Source: Trinickia caryophylli
GTDB taxonomy: Bacteria > Pseudomonadota > Gammaproteobacteria > Burkholderiales > Burkholderiaceae
NCBI RefSeq assembly: GCF_034424545.1
Contig: NZ_CP139971.1
Location: 620,001-684,000 of the forward strand
Direction of reading: 5' to 3'
Length of the DNA stretch: 64,000 nucleotides
The notes beneath the pieces are model-generated. The model had not been told where the DNA came from. It made no database searches and saw only the letters and a program-made list of their open reading frames with translations. How positions within the stretch are numbered: position 1 is the stretch's first letter; every line of letters begins with the position of its first letter. The translations under genes and the position numbers were made by a program. Shown in pieces: positions 19,684 through 28,548 of this stretch.

Positions 19684-20457
19684 CTAAAGGACGCCCATCA
19701 TCTTCAACGCGCTCTCCTGCAGATACGGCAACACCCGCTGCAATGCCGCATCGGTCGTCTCCTTGCCGATCGGCATGTTCGTACTCAGCGCGGCCACGAC
19801 TTCGCCATGCCGGTCCTTGATCGGCACGGCGATGCCACGCACCCCCACCTGCAACTGCTGTTCGATGACGGCATAGCCGTCCGCGCGCGCCTGCCGGATC
19901 GTCTCGAGCAGCCGCGTCTTTTCGGTCAGCGTATAGGGTGTGAACGGCGCAAGCTCGGCGGCGTCGAGCCATGCGCGCACGGCGTCCTGATCGGGTTTGT
20001 GAGCGAGCAATACGACGCCGGGCGAGGCCAGCGGCGCGGGCACACGCGCACCGAGCACGAAGCCCGTGGTCATCACGCGCGAGGCTCCATTGCGCGCAAT
20101 GAAGACGAGCTCCCACTCGTCGAGGACGCTGACGTACACGGACTCCTTGAGCGCGGCGCTCAATTGCTGCAGATACGGCTGCACGAGACGAGGCAGCCGC
20201 GCGGAATCGAAGTACGACCAGCCGACGCGCAGCACCCGCGGCGTGAGCCCATAGAGCTTGCCGTCGGTATAGACGTAGCCGAGATGCTCGAGCGTAAGCA
20301 GATAGCGGCGCGCGGCCGTGCGCGTGAGCCCCGTGCGCGCGGCCGCCTCGGTGGCCGTCATCCGCGCATGACGGTCGTCGAACGCTTCGAGAATCGCAAG
20401 GCCCTTTTCGAGCCCGGCGATCCAGTCGCGCCGCTCGAGTTCCGCGGAGCGCTTCAT
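19684..20457 (-). CDS. IclR-family regulator of the PcaR/PcaU/PobR type
   Basis: 257 residues: winged helix at about 15-75 (KGLAILEAFDD, MTATEAAARTGLTRTAARRYLLTLEHLGYV) and an IclR effector domain to the end (RGIAVPIKDRHGEVVAALS). The family binds aromatic-pathway intermediates such as beta-ketoadipate, protocatechuate or shikimate. It lies just downstream of shiA on the same strand. A PcaR-like operator palindrome stands at 21963-21985 upstream of shiA, so it probably controls shikimate uptake and perhaps distant pca genes. The stop is 46 bp from the convergent acyl-CoA dehydrogenase. Confidence 0.87.
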   Translation of the reverse strand: MKRSAELERRDWIAGLEKGLAILEAFDDRHARMTATEAAARTGLTRTAARRYLLTLEHLGYVYTDGKLYGLTPRVLRVGWSYFDSARLPRLVQPYLQQLSAALKESVYVSVLDEWELVFIARNGASRVMTTGFVLGARVPAPLASPGVVLLAHKPDQDAVRAWLDAAELAPFTPYTLTEKTRLLETIRQARADGYAVIEQQLQVGVRGIAVPIKDRHGEVVAALSTNMPIGKETTDAALQRVLPYLQESALKMMGVL

Positions 20458-20494
20458 AGGTTGCGCACTCCGCGCTCGGTGTGCCGGTTCGCGC

Positions 20495-21799
20495 TCAACG
20501 GCGGCCCATCAGCCAGGCCACGACGAACGACAGCAAGCACCCCGCCATCAGGTAGCCGGCCACCGGATGCCACGAGCCGCCCGCGAACGCCACGAGCGCC
20601 GCGGCGATGAACGGCGTGAAACCGCCTCCCACCACACTCGCCACCTGATAGCCGACGCCAGCTCCGCTGTACCGGTACGATGCGCCGAAGAACTCCGTGA
20701 ACATGGGCTGCTGCACGCTCACGACCATGTCGTGCGATACGTTGGCGAGCAGCACGGCGAAGACGACGATCGGCAGCGTTGCCCGTGCTTCGAGCGCGAG
20801 AAAGAACGGCACCGCAGCGAGCGCGCCGACGAGCGCGCCCGTCAAATAGACGCGCCGCCGGCCGAAGCGGTCCGCAAGCCATGCAAAACAAGGGATCGTC
20901 ACGCAGCTCACGGCGCCCACGATGAGGCCGATATGCAGGAACACGTCGCGCGACATGCCGAGATTCGTCGTCGAATAGCTGAGCGCGAACGTCGTGACGA
21001 TATACATCGTGAACAGTTCGGCGAGCCGCAGCGCGATGATGAGCCCGAATGCGCCCGGGTGGCTGCGCAACGCCTCGATCACGGGCAGACGCACTTTTCG
21101 GTGTGCCCGCTCCACCTGCTGCTCGAACTCCTGCGACTCCTCCATGTTCGAGCGGATCCAGAGCGCCACGCCAACAAGCACGATGCTGAACAGGAACGGC
21201 AGGCGCCAGCCCCACGCCTTGAACGCGACATTGTCGATGGACTGGCTGATGATCGAGACGATCCCCGTGGCGAGCACGAGGCCCACGCCATACCCGACTT
21301 GCACGCCGCTGCTGTAGAACGCCTTCTTTCCTTGCGGCGCGCTTTCCACGGCCATGAGCGCGGCGCCGCCCCATTCCCCGCCCACCGCGAAGCCCTGGAC
21401 CGCACGCAACGTAACGAGGAGGACGGGCGCCCACCAGCCGATGCTCGCGAAGGTCGGCAACAATCCGATCAGCGCCGTCGAGGTGCCCATCAGCATGACG
21501 GTGAGCACGAGCATGCGCTTGCGGCCGAGCCGATCGCCGAAGTGGCCGAACACGATGCCACCGAGCGGGCGAAAGAGAAACCCTACACCGAACGTCGCGA
21601 AGGCCGCCAGAACGCCCATTGCCGGCCCGACGCTCGGAAAGAAGGCGGTGTTGAAGACGAGTGCCGCGACGATGCCGTATAGCAGAAAGTCGTACCAATC
21701 GACGACCGCGCCGATGAAACTGCCGAGCGCCGCCTTGCGTGCGCGGCTCGAGGCCCGGCCGCGGGCGGATTCGTCGACCGTGTGAGCTGCTGGAATCAT
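20495..21799 (-). CDS. shiA: shikimate:H+ symporter ShiA (MHS family MFS)
   Basis: 434-residue, 12-TM major facilitator of the metabolite:H+ symporter family. Long stretches agree closely with Escherichia coli ShiA as I remember it, for example GAVVDWYDFLLYG, VGFLFRPLGG, VQGFAVGGEWGGAAL and ASYRYSGAGVGYQVASVVGGG. It imports shikimate, and possibly dehydroshikimate, across the inner membrane. The ATG at 21799 lies about 9 bases after GGAG; another ATG two codons earlier is too close to that site. With qsuD and qsuB in the same region it supplies the shikimate-to-protocatechuate route. Regulated probably by the neighbouring IclR protein. Confidence 0.92.
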   Translation of the reverse strand: MIPAAHTVDESARGRASSRARKAALGSFIGAVVDWYDFLLYGIVAALVFNTAFFPSVGPAMGVLAAFATFGVGFLFRPLGGIVFGHFGDRLGRKRMLVLTVMLMGTSTALIGLLPTFASIGWWAPVLLVTLRAVQGFAVGGEWGGAALMAVESAPQGKKAFYSSGVQVGYGVGLVLATGIVSIISQSIDNVAFKAWGWRLPFLFSIVLVGVALWIRSNMEESQEFEQQVERAHRKVRLPVIEALRSHPGAFGLIIALRLAELFTMYIVTTFALSYSTTNLGMSRDVFLHIGLIVGAVSCVTIPCFAWLADRFGRRRVYLTGALVGALAAVPFFLALEARATLPIVVFAVLLANVSHDMVVSVQQPMFTEFFGASYRYSGAGVGYQVASVVGGGFTPFIAAALVAFAGGSWHPVAGYLMAGCLLSFVVAWLMGRR

Positions 21800-21962
21800 G
21801 ACCATGTCTCCGATTGATCAAATGCGCCGTCGTCGTATTCCGCTCGTTCGCGGGGCTGGAGCCGATCGGGCAGCCGGCCTGTGCGACGGTTGCTCGGAGC
21901 ATAAGCGCGCGACTTCGCTCACACAATGGATTTCGCATAGCATGCGCGCGATCATCGACAAA

Positions 21963-21985
21963 GAGCGTGCGATTATCGCACGCTC
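21963..21985. promoter_or_regulatory. PcaR-like operator palindrome
   Basis: Perfect 10-bp inverted repeat GAGCGTGCGA-TTA-TCGCACGCTC. Its core GTGCGATTATCGCAC closely resembles the 15-bp PcaR operator (GTTCGATAATCGCAC, from memory). A similar but less perfect GCGCGATCATCGAC lies about 20 bp upstream. It is in the 396-bp divergent gap between shiA and hpd, which holds nothing else except the heptamer array. Confidence 0.6.
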
Positions 21986-22133
21986 CTCGGGTTAGCACTA
22001 ACCGACTGACGGCGAAAAAAATGGCATTTAGATTCCAGCGGCTCGCGTGCTCATGTACTGAATGGTTAAAATTGGGCGATGCGGCGAGCGGCCGTACGCG
22101 CACGCTTCGACGTGCGGCGGCCGTGCCCAGCCG

Positions 22134-22182
22134 CCCGCAGCCCGCAGCCCGCAGCCCGCAGCCCGCAGCCCGCAGCCCGCAG
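22134..22182 (+). repeat. seven tandem heptamers in the hpd leader
   Basis: Seven perfect copies of CCCGCAG in a row, ending one base before the AAGGAG ribosome-binding site (22184-22189) of hpd at 22196. The array is in the untranslated leader. Confidence 0.9.
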
Positions 22183-22195
22183 CAAGGAGACTCCG

Positions 22196-23332
22196 ATGAA
22201 CGCCGACTTTCCCGATTCGTCCGCATTTGCCGCCGCACCTGCCACCGCGGGCGGCGAAACGATGCCGCCCAACCCGCTCGGCATGGCCGGGCTCGAATTC
22301 GTGGAGTTCGCCGCGCCCTCACCGGATGCGCTGGCCCGGCGATTCGAGCAAATCGGTTTCCGGGCGACGGCGCGGCACGTGACGAAGGCGGTGACCCTGT
22401 ACCGCCAGGGCGCAATGAATTTTCTGATCAATGCCGAGCCCGACTCGTTCGCGTCGCGCTATGCCGAGGAATACGGCGCGGGCATCTGCGCGATCGGCGT
22501 GCGGGTCGCGAACGCGCAACAGGCGTTCGAACGTGCGACGGAACGCGGCGCCTGGCCGTTCGAGGGCGAACGCGTGGGACAGTCGGAACTCGTCATACCG
22601 GCCATTCAAGGCATCGGCGATTCGCACATCTATTTCGTCGACCGCTGGCCCGGCCGAGGCGGTAAGGGCAACGGCCAAACGATCTACGACGTCGATTTCA
22701 GGGCGCTGCCGGACTGCGCGTCGGCAGCCGCCGACCACACCGGCGCGGGCCTCTCGAGCGTCGACCACTTCACGCAGATGGTCGGCTCGGGCCGCATCGC
22801 GGAGTGGCTCGACTTTTATCGCGAGATGCTCGACTTCCGCGAGATCCGCGAGTTGCATTCCAACTGGCACTTGTCGGGCGATTCGCGCGTCATGCAGTCG
22901 CCATGCGGCGGCATCACGATCCCGCTTTACGAGGAAGGCACGCCGCGCACGCAACTGCTGCACGAATATCTGCCCGATCGTCCCGGCGAAGGCGTGCAGC
23001 ACATCGCATTGAGAACGAACGACATCCTCCGCTGCGTCGATGCGCTCGTCGCAAACGGCCTGGAGTTCCTGGCGCCTCCCGCGCGCTATTACGACGAAAT
23101 CGACACGCGGTTGCCGGGTCACGGGCTCGATGTCGAGGCGCTGCGCCGGCGCAACGTGCTTGTGGATGGCGAGATCGACGGCAACGGCACACCTCGGCTT
23201 TTTCTCCAGACGTTCGTGAAGTCCGGGCCCCACGAAATTTTCTTCGAGATCGTCGAGCGGCGGGGCCACCATGGCTTCGGCGAGGGCAACCTGCTGGCAC
23301 TCGAGCATGCGCGGCATGGCAGCCGCGCATGA
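22196..23332 (+). CDS. hpd: 4-hydroxyphenylpyruvate dioxygenase
   Basis: 378-residue non-heme iron dioxygenase made of two vicinal-oxygen-chelate modules. The iron ligands are visible: His in VDHFTQMV (about residue 185), His in GVQHIALRTND (about 266) and Glu in FFEIVERRGHHGFGEGN (about 352). Reaction: 4-hydroxyphenylpyruvate plus O2 to homogentisate in tyrosine breakdown. The length is slightly above the Pseudomonas enzyme because of a 25-residue N-terminal tail. Start chosen by AAGGAGA 5 bases upstream. Followed by a TetR gene 42 bp downstream. No homogentisate genes are in the window. The heptamer array directly before the ribosome-binding site is unusual. Confidence 0.9.
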   Translation: MNADFPDSSAFAAAPATAGGETMPPNPLGMAGLEFVEFAAPSPDALARRFEQIGFRATARHVTKAVTLYRQGAMNFLINAEPDSFASRYAEEYGAGICAIGVRVANAQQAFERATERGAWPFEGERVGQSELVIPAIQGIGDSHIYFVDRWPGRGGKGNGQTIYDVDFRALPDCASAAADHTGAGLSSVDHFTQMVGSGRIAEWLDFYREMLDFREIRELHSNWHLSGDSRVMQSPCGGITIPLYEEGTPRTQLLHEYLPDRPGEGVQHIALRTNDILRCVDALVANGLEFLAPPARYYDEIDTRLPGHGLDVEALRRRNVLVDGEIDGNGTPRLFLQTFVKSGPHEIFFEIVERRGHHGFGEGNLLALEHARHGSRA

Positions 23333-23374
23333 GGGCCATGTTAGAATGCCGCGTTACAGCCGCCCCCGCGCAAA

Positions 23375-24052
23375 ATGAAAAAGGCAGTCCGGACAGCCGT
23401 GCCCGAAGGCAGCGAACTCCCTACCGAAGCCCGGCGCAAGTACGATCCCGAAGAAACCAAACGCAACATTCTCGATGTCGCGACGCAGGAATTCTCGTCG
23501 ATGGGGCTGTCGGGCGCGCGCGTCGATGCAATCGCCGAGCGCACCAATACGACGAAGCGCATGCTCTATTACTACTTCGAAAGCAAGGAAGGGCTTTACG
23601 AAGCGGTACTGGAAAAGGTCTACGGCGATATCCGCACGCTCGAGCAGGCGCTCAACATCGAGGAATTCGAGCCCGACGAGGGCATGCGGCGCCTCGTGGA
23701 ATTCACGTTCGACTATCACGACAAGCACCGCGACTTCGTGCGCCTGATCTCGATCGAGAACATTCACAGCGCGAAGTACATTTCGCAGTTGAAGGCATTC
23801 AAGAGCCGCAACGTCAGCATCGTCAACACGATCGAGGACCTGCTCGCGCGCGGCGTGGCGGCGGGCCGGTTCCGCGCCGATATCGACGCGATCGACCTTC
23901 ACCTGCTCATCAGTTCATTTTGCTTCCATCGCGTCTCGAACCGCTACACGTTCGGGGCCGCGTTCGGTCGCGACCCGTCCCACCCGCGCCTGCGCACACG
24001 GCATCGCGACATGATCGTCGACGCCGTCATGCGCTTCGTGCGGCGCCCCTGA
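23375..24052 (+). CDS. TetR-family regulator
   Basis: 225 residues with an N-terminal TetR HTH at about 28-75 (NILDVATQEFSSMGLSGARVDAIAERTNTTKRMLYYYFESKEGLYEAV) and a helical C-terminal ligand domain of the TetR_C_11-like sort. It starts 42 bp after hpd and faces the convergent MFS transporter. Its likely targets are the shikimate genes qsuD-MFS and qsuB, which diverge 2.3 kb away, but hpd is also possible. Ligand not visible. Confidence 0.87.
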   Translation: MKKAVRTAVPEGSELPTEARRKYDPEETKRNILDVATQEFSSMGLSGARVDAIAERTNTTKRMLYYYFESKEGLYEAVLEKVYGDIRTLEQALNIEEFEPDEGMRRLVEFTFDYHDKHRDFVRLISIENIHSAKYISQLKAFKSRNVSIVNTIEDLLARGVAAGRFRADIDAIDLHLLISSFCFHRVSNRYTFGAAFGRDPSHPRLRTRHRDMIVDAVMRFVRRP

Positions 24053-24090
24053 CTGCGAGGCACCGCACGGGGTAGCCGTGGCGATGACGG

Positions 24091-25443
24091 TTATGCCTGC
24101 GGTTCGAGCGTAATCCGCTTGATGTCGCCGACGACGAACACATAGGCGGCCGCGCCGATCAGCGCAATGATGCCGATGAAGACCAGCGCCCCGACGAACG
24201 AGCCCGTCGCCGCCACGATGAAGCCGATGACGAGCGGCGTCACGATGCCGGCGAGGTTGGCAGCGAAGTTGAAAATGCCGCCGGTAAGGCCGAGCAGCCC
24301 TTCCGGCGCGATATCCGAGACGAGCGTCCACCCGAGCGCAGCCATGCCCTGCGCGAAAAATGCCAGCGACATGATGGCAATGACGACCGTGTCGCTTTTC
24401 ACGTAATTCGCGAGAATGATTGTGGAGGCGAGCAAAAGGCCGGCGATGATCGGCAGTTTGCGCGCAACGTTGGCCGACTTGCCCCGGCGCAGCAGCGAAT
24501 CGGAAAGCCAGCCGCCGAACATCACGCCCACAGACGCCGCAATGAACGGAAGAATGGCAAAGAAGCCAATTTTGAGCCATCCCATATGGCGTTCGGTGGC
24601 GAGATAGGTCGGAAACCACGTCAGGAAGAAAACAAGCGTGGAGTTGCCCGCGAACTGCCCGAGGCAGATGCCCGTCAGTTGGCGATGCTTGAGCAACTGC
24701 CCGACGGTACGCCACGAGAACCGGCTCGGGCCGCGCGCCTGGGCCGCATCGTCGCGCGTGAGGCCGCCACCCGCCTCGATATATTCGATTTCCGCCGCGT
24801 TGGCATGCGGATGCTCGCGCGGCTCGCGGTAGAGAAACCACCAGACGACGCCGAAGAGGACGCCGGCCACGCCCACGACGAAAAAGAGCGTGCGCCAACC
24901 ATAGGCGCCCATCAGCGCGAACAGCAGCGGGCTGAAGCAGGCGAGCCCGATATATTCGCCGACGGTATAGGTGCCCGTGGCGATCGCGCGCTCGCGCTGC
25001 GGAAACCAGGTGGCAACGACACGGCTATTCGTGGGGAAGCACGGCGACTCGGAAATGCCCAGCCCGAGGCGGCAGGCCAGCAACGATCCGATGTTGTGCA
25101 CCAGCCCCTGTGCGAGCGTGAAGAGCGACCAGAACGTCATCGCGAGGTAGTAGGTGAGCTTGCTGCCGAAGCGGTCGAGGAAGATGCCCCCCGGGATCTG
25201 CGACGCGGCATAGGTCCACGAAAACGCGGAGAACATGATGCCCATGACGGCCGCGCCGATGCCGAGTTCCTTCGTGAGTTGCGGAGCGGCGATGCCGAGC
25301 ACCGTGCGATCGAGGTAGTTGATCATCGTGCCGATCGCGAGCAATGCGAGAATCCGATAGCGCGCCGAGGATCGCCTCATCGTGCCGGATGCCGCTGCCG
25401 CCGTGCCGTCGGCCGGCAGCCGTGAAGAAAGGTGCTGTCGCAT
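24091..25443 (-). CDS. MFS transporter, anion:cation symporter family (probable quinate/shikimate or aromatic acid carrier)
   Basis: 450-residue, 12-TM major facilitator of the ACS family (GudP/ExuT-like). Typical signatures are INYLDRTVLGIAAP in TM1 and GISESPCFPTNSRVVATWFP around TM4. A 20-residue cytoplasmic N tail precedes TM1. AGGAGA lies 9 bases before the ATG. It follows qsuD by 60 bp on the same strand, so it probably imports the substrate of QsuD. Family members carry sugar acids or aromatic acids, so quinate is a plausible cargo; ShiA nearby already covers shikimate. Substrate is inferred. Confidence 0.85.
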   Translation of the reverse strand: MRQHLSSRLPADGTAAAASGTMRRSSARYRILALLAIGTMINYLDRTVLGIAAPQLTKELGIGAAVMGIMFSAFSWTYAASQIPGGIFLDRFGSKLTYYLAMTFWSLFTLAQGLVHNIGSLLACRLGLGISESPCFPTNSRVVATWFPQRERAIATGTYTVGEYIGLACFSPLLFALMGAYGWRTLFFVVGVAGVLFGVVWWFLYREPREHPHANAAEIEYIEAGGGLTRDDAAQARGPSRFSWRTVGQLLKHRQLTGICLGQFAGNSTLVFFLTWFPTYLATERHMGWLKIGFFAILPFIAASVGVMFGGWLSDSLLRRGKSANVARKLPIIAGLLLASTIILANYVKSDTVVIAIMSLAFFAQGMAALGWTLVSDIAPEGLLGLTGGIFNFAANLAGIVTPLVIGFIVAATGSFVGALVFIGIIALIGAAAYVFVVGDIKRITLEPQA

Positions 25444-25503
25444 CGTCGTGTCTCCTGAAATATTTATGGTCAGCGTGTTGCGGTAAGCGTTGCCCTGCCC
25501 GCT

Positions 25504-26364
25504 TCAGCGAAGCAACGATTGAAAATGCACGAACATCCGTTCGGCGTCCGGCGCCGCGCCGGTGAAAATCTCGAACGCCTCCACCGCCTGATAGACCGCC
25601 ATGCCGCCGCCTGTCAGCGTGCGGCAGCCAAGGGCAGCCGCCGCCCGGATCAGCGCCGTTTCGATCGGGAAGTAGACGACGTCCGCCACCCATAGGCGCG
25701 GATGCAGCAACTCGGCCGGCAACGGCAGCCCCGGATGCTTCGCCATGCCCGTGGGCGTTGCGTGCACGAGACCGTCCGACGCCGCAAGCGCGTCGGCAAG
25801 GATGGCTGGCGAACCGTCGACGGCGTTCACGCGCGCATCCGGAAAGCGGGCCTGCAATTCGGCGGCGAGCGCACGCGCACGGGCCGGATCGACGTCGACG
25901 AGCGCCAAGTCGTGCGTGCCCATCGTCATGACCGCATGCGCCACAGCGGCACCGGCGCCGCCCGCGCCCAGTTGCACGACCCGCCGCGGACGCACGTCCG
26001 GCAAGCCCCGCTCGAACGCCCGCTTGAAGCCCGACCAGTCGGTGTTGTGGCCGATGCGCCGTCCGTCCCGTAATTGCACCGTGTTCACGGCGCCCAGCGC
26101 CCGCGCATCGTCCGTCAGTTCGTCGAGCAGCGGAATCACCGCCTGCTTGCACGGATACGTGATGTTCAAGCCGTCGTAGCCGAGCGCCTGCGCGGCGTCG
26201 AGCAAATCCGGCAACGCCCGCCCATCGCGGCCGATGCGCTCGAGATCGATGCGGCGGTACACATAGTTGATGCCCAGTTGGCGCGCTTCCTCTTCGTGCA
26301 TCGCCGGCGAAAGTGATCCGCCGATGCCCGATCCGATCAGGCCGACGAGATACGACCGCTTCAT
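25504..26364 (-). CDS. qsuD: quinate/shikimate dehydrogenase (QsuD/AroE family)
   Basis: 286-residue NAD(P)-dependent oxidoreductase. Catalytic residues are seen as NITYPCKQAV (Lys) and GHNTDWSGF (Asp). The Rossmann motif is GAGGAGAAVAHA, and the following LALVDVD ends in an acidic residue, which favours NAD. Overall it resembles Corynebacterium QsuD more than biosynthetic AroE (GLIGSGIGGSLSPAMHE, VADVVYFPIETALIRAA). It oxidises shikimate to 3-dehydroshikimate, or quinate to 3-dehydroquinate. I chose the ATG at 26364 at the domain start; an in-frame ATG at 26388 adds eight residues. Divergent from qsuB, whose product uses dehydroshikimate. Confidence 0.88.
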   Translation of the reverse strand: MKRSYLVGLIGSGIGGSLSPAMHEEEARQLGINYVYRRIDLERIGRDGRALPDLLDAAQALGYDGLNITYPCKQAVIPLLDELTDDARALGAVNTVQLRDGRRIGHNTDWSGFKRAFERGLPDVRPRRVVQLGAGGAGAAVAHAVMTMGTHDLALVDVDPARARALAAELQARFPDARVNAVDGSPAILADALAASDGLVHATPTGMAKHPGLPLPAELLHPRLWVADVVYFPIETALIRAAAALGCRTLTGGGMAVYQAVEAFEIFTGAAPDAERMFVHFQSLLR

Positions 26365-26640
26365 GCTACTTGTCACATCCGACTCCATTCGAAACGTATC
26401 GGCGCCCCGCTTCGCCCGCGCCAGCGCTTCGGGCCGCGTCGCCGAGGAACAGAGTGTCACCGATGCGCGGCCGATTGTCCTTTGGGGTTTATACGAATTT
26501 GTACCATCTAGTTAGTTCCTAAAATGACTACCTCAGCCCGCGCTGAAAAGCCATTTGCCCGCGAAACGATCGATCTCCTCGTGGCCTGATTGGTACATGA
26601 ACCGCGGAAACGAACTATTGCAACGCTTACGAAACTGCTC
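26365..26640. promoter_or_regulatory. qsuD-qsuB divergent promoter region
   Basis: A 276-bp gap. Its central AT-rich part (about 26485-26525) contains the near-palindrome TACGAATTTGTA at 26492-26503, with 5 of 6 arm positions pairing. This is a candidate site for the TetR protein encoded at 23375. No other element is evident. Confidence 0.35.
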
Positions 26641-28530
26641 ATGAAACGCTCGATTGCCACCGTCTCCATCAGCGGGACCCTGACCGAAAAATTGCACGCG
26701 ATCAGGCAAGCCGGCTTCGACGGCGTCGAAATCTTCGAAAATGACCTGCTCTATTTCGACGGGTCGCCCGCCGACGTCCGGCAGCTGTGCGCCGATCTCG
26801 GTCTGGAGATCGTGCTCTTCCAGCCGTTTCGCGATTTCGAGGGGGTCGGCCCCGAACGATTCGCGCGCAATCTCGAACGCGTGCGCCGCAAATTCGATTT
26901 GATGCATGCACTCGGCACGACGCACCTGCTCGTTTGCAGCAACGTGTCGGCCGACGCGCTTGGCGACGAATCGCTACTTGTCGATCAGTTGGGCGCGCTC
27001 GCGCGGGTGGCGGCAGAAGCCGGCGTCGTGGCCGGCTACGAAGCACTCGCCTGGGGGCGCCACGTGAGGCACTACGCACAGGCGTGGAAACTCGTCGACG
27101 CAGTGAACGAACCCAGCCTCGGCCTCGTACTCGACAGCTTTCACACACTGTCGCTCGGCGATTCCGTCGACGAAATCGCCGCCATTCCCGGCGACCGGAT
27201 CGCCTTCGTGCAGATCGCAGATGCCCCCAAGCTCGCAATGGATGTGCTCGAATGGAGCCGGCACTATCGCTGCTTTCCAGGACAAGGCGAATTCGAGCTC
27301 GACCGGTTCGCGGCGCGGCTGATCGAGTCCGGCTACGCGGGGCCGCTTTCGCTCGAAGTCTTCAACGACGGCTTTCGAGCCGCCCCGCCCGCCAGCACGG
27401 CCAAGGACGGCTATCGCTCGCTGCTCTATCTCGAGGACCGCACGCGGGCGCTGCTCGCGCGCGAGGCGCCGGGCGCGGCGGCCTGCGCGGATCTGTTCTC
27501 GCCAGCGCCCGCCCCGGAACACGTGGGCTTCCAGTTCCTCGAATTTGCCGTCGACGACTCGACCCAGGCCCAACTCGCCGACTGGCTCGGCAAGCTCGGC
27601 TTCGCCCGCGCGGGGCGGCACCGCTCGAAGGAAGTGAGCCTCTATCAGCAAGGCTTCGCCGCGATCGTGCTCAACGCCGAGTCGGACTCGTTCGCGAGCG
27701 CATTTCGCGAGCGGCATGGACTGTCGCTGTGCGCCTCCGCACTGCGCGTGGACGACGCGGCAGCCGCGTTCGAGCATGCGGCGGGCTTCGGCTACCTGCC
27801 GTTTTCCGGGCGCGTCGGCCCCAACGAGCGCGTGCTGCCGAGCGTGCTCGCGCCGGACGGCAGCCTCCAGTACTTCGTGGACGAACACCCCGGCGCCCCC
27901 ACGCTGTTCGAATCGGACTTCGCGCTCGCGCCCGTGCCCGACGGCCCGCCCGGGCCGCTCGAGCGCGTCGACCACGTCTGCCTGTCGCTGCCGGCCGATT
28001 CGCTCGACACCTGGATCCTTTACTTCAAGACCGCGTTCGGCTTCGAAGCCGAGCCGGCGTGGCTGGTGCCGGATCCGTACGGCCTCGTGCGCAGCCGTGC
28101 CATGCGCAGCCGCGACGGCTCCGTGCGCATCGTGCTCAATACCTCGCCGGACCGCCACACCGCTGCCGCGCGCGCGCTGGAAACCTACCGTGGCCCGGGC
28201 CTCGATCACGTCGCTTTCAGCACGTCGGGCATCTTCGGCGCGATCGCGGGCTTCCGGGCGAACGGCGTGCCGATGCTGCGAATTCCGGACAATTATTACG
28301 ACGATCTGTCGGTGCGCTTCGGGCTGGCTGACAGCCTCGCCGCGCAGCTACGCGAGCATCACGTGCTTTATGACCGCGACGAAAAAGGCGGCGAGTTCTT
28401 TCACGCCTACACCGCGCAGATCGGAGGGCGTTTTTCGATCGAAATCGTCGAGCGCCGCGCCGGCTATGACGGCTACGGCGCGGCGAACGCAGCCGTGCGT
28501 CTGGCTGCGCAAGCCCGGCATCGCGTGTGA
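26641..28530 (+). CDS. qsuB: 3-dehydroshikimate dehydratase fused to HPPD-like domain (QsuB/QuiC type)
   Basis: 629 residues in two parts. Residues 1-280 are a TIM-barrel sugar-phosphate isomerase/epimerase-type domain (KRSIATVSISGTL start, GYEALAWGRHVRHY, LVLDSFHTLS and LSLEVFND carry metal-binding acidic and His residues). This part converts 3-dehydroshikimate to protocatechuate. Residues about 300-629 are a 4-hydroxyphenylpyruvate-dioxygenase-like pair of VOC modules whose iron-ligand positions are kept (VDHVCLSLP, LDHVAFSTSG, EIVERRAGYDGYG). This architecture is standard for bacterial QsuB; what the second half does is not settled. The ATG at 26641 begins the domain, with a poor Shine-Dalgarno. 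Divergent from qsuD. Confidence 0.92.
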   Translation: MKRSIATVSISGTLTEKLHAIRQAGFDGVEIFENDLLYFDGSPADVRQLCADLGLEIVLFQPFRDFEGVGPERFARNLERVRRKFDLMHALGTTHLLVCSNVSADALGDESLLVDQLGALARVAAEAGVVAGYEALAWGRHVRHYAQAWKLVDAVNEPSLGLVLDSFHTLSLGDSVDEIAAIPGDRIAFVQIADAPKLAMDVLEWSRHYRCFPGQGEFELDRFAARLIESGYAGPLSLEVFNDGFRAAPPASTAKDGYRSLLYLEDRTRALLAREAPGAAACADLFSPAPAPEHVGFQFLEFAVDDSTQAQLADWLGKLGFARAGRHRSKEVSLYQQGFAAIVLNAESDSFASAFRERHGLSLCASALRVDDAAAAFEHAAGFGYLPFSGRVGPNERVLPSVLAPDGSLQYFVDEHPGAPTLFESDFALAPVPDGPPGPLERVDHVCLSLPADSLDTWILYFKTAFGFEAEPAWLVPDPYGLVRSRAMRSRDGSVRIVLNTSPDRHTAAARALETYRGPGLDHVAFSTSGIFGAIAGFRANGVPMLRIPDNYYDDLSVRFGLADSLAAQLREHHVLYDRDEKGGEFFHAYTAQIGGRFSIEIVERRAGYDGYGAANAAVRLAAQARHRV

Positions 28531-28548
28531 CCGGCGTTCCCGTTCGGG

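Noticed and set aside
22134..22182. CRISPR-like array
   Set aside because: The seven units are contiguous 7-mers without spacers, so it is a simple tandem repeat.
20454..22415. 653-codon minus-strand frame across shiA
   Set aside because: Shadow of shiA in another frame; the ShiA frame has clear MFS similarity.
26473..26480. Another GATTGTCC site between qsuD and qsuB
   Set aside because: Only the GATTGTCC core matches the ectoine decamer, and the genes are unrelated, so chance is the simplest explanation.
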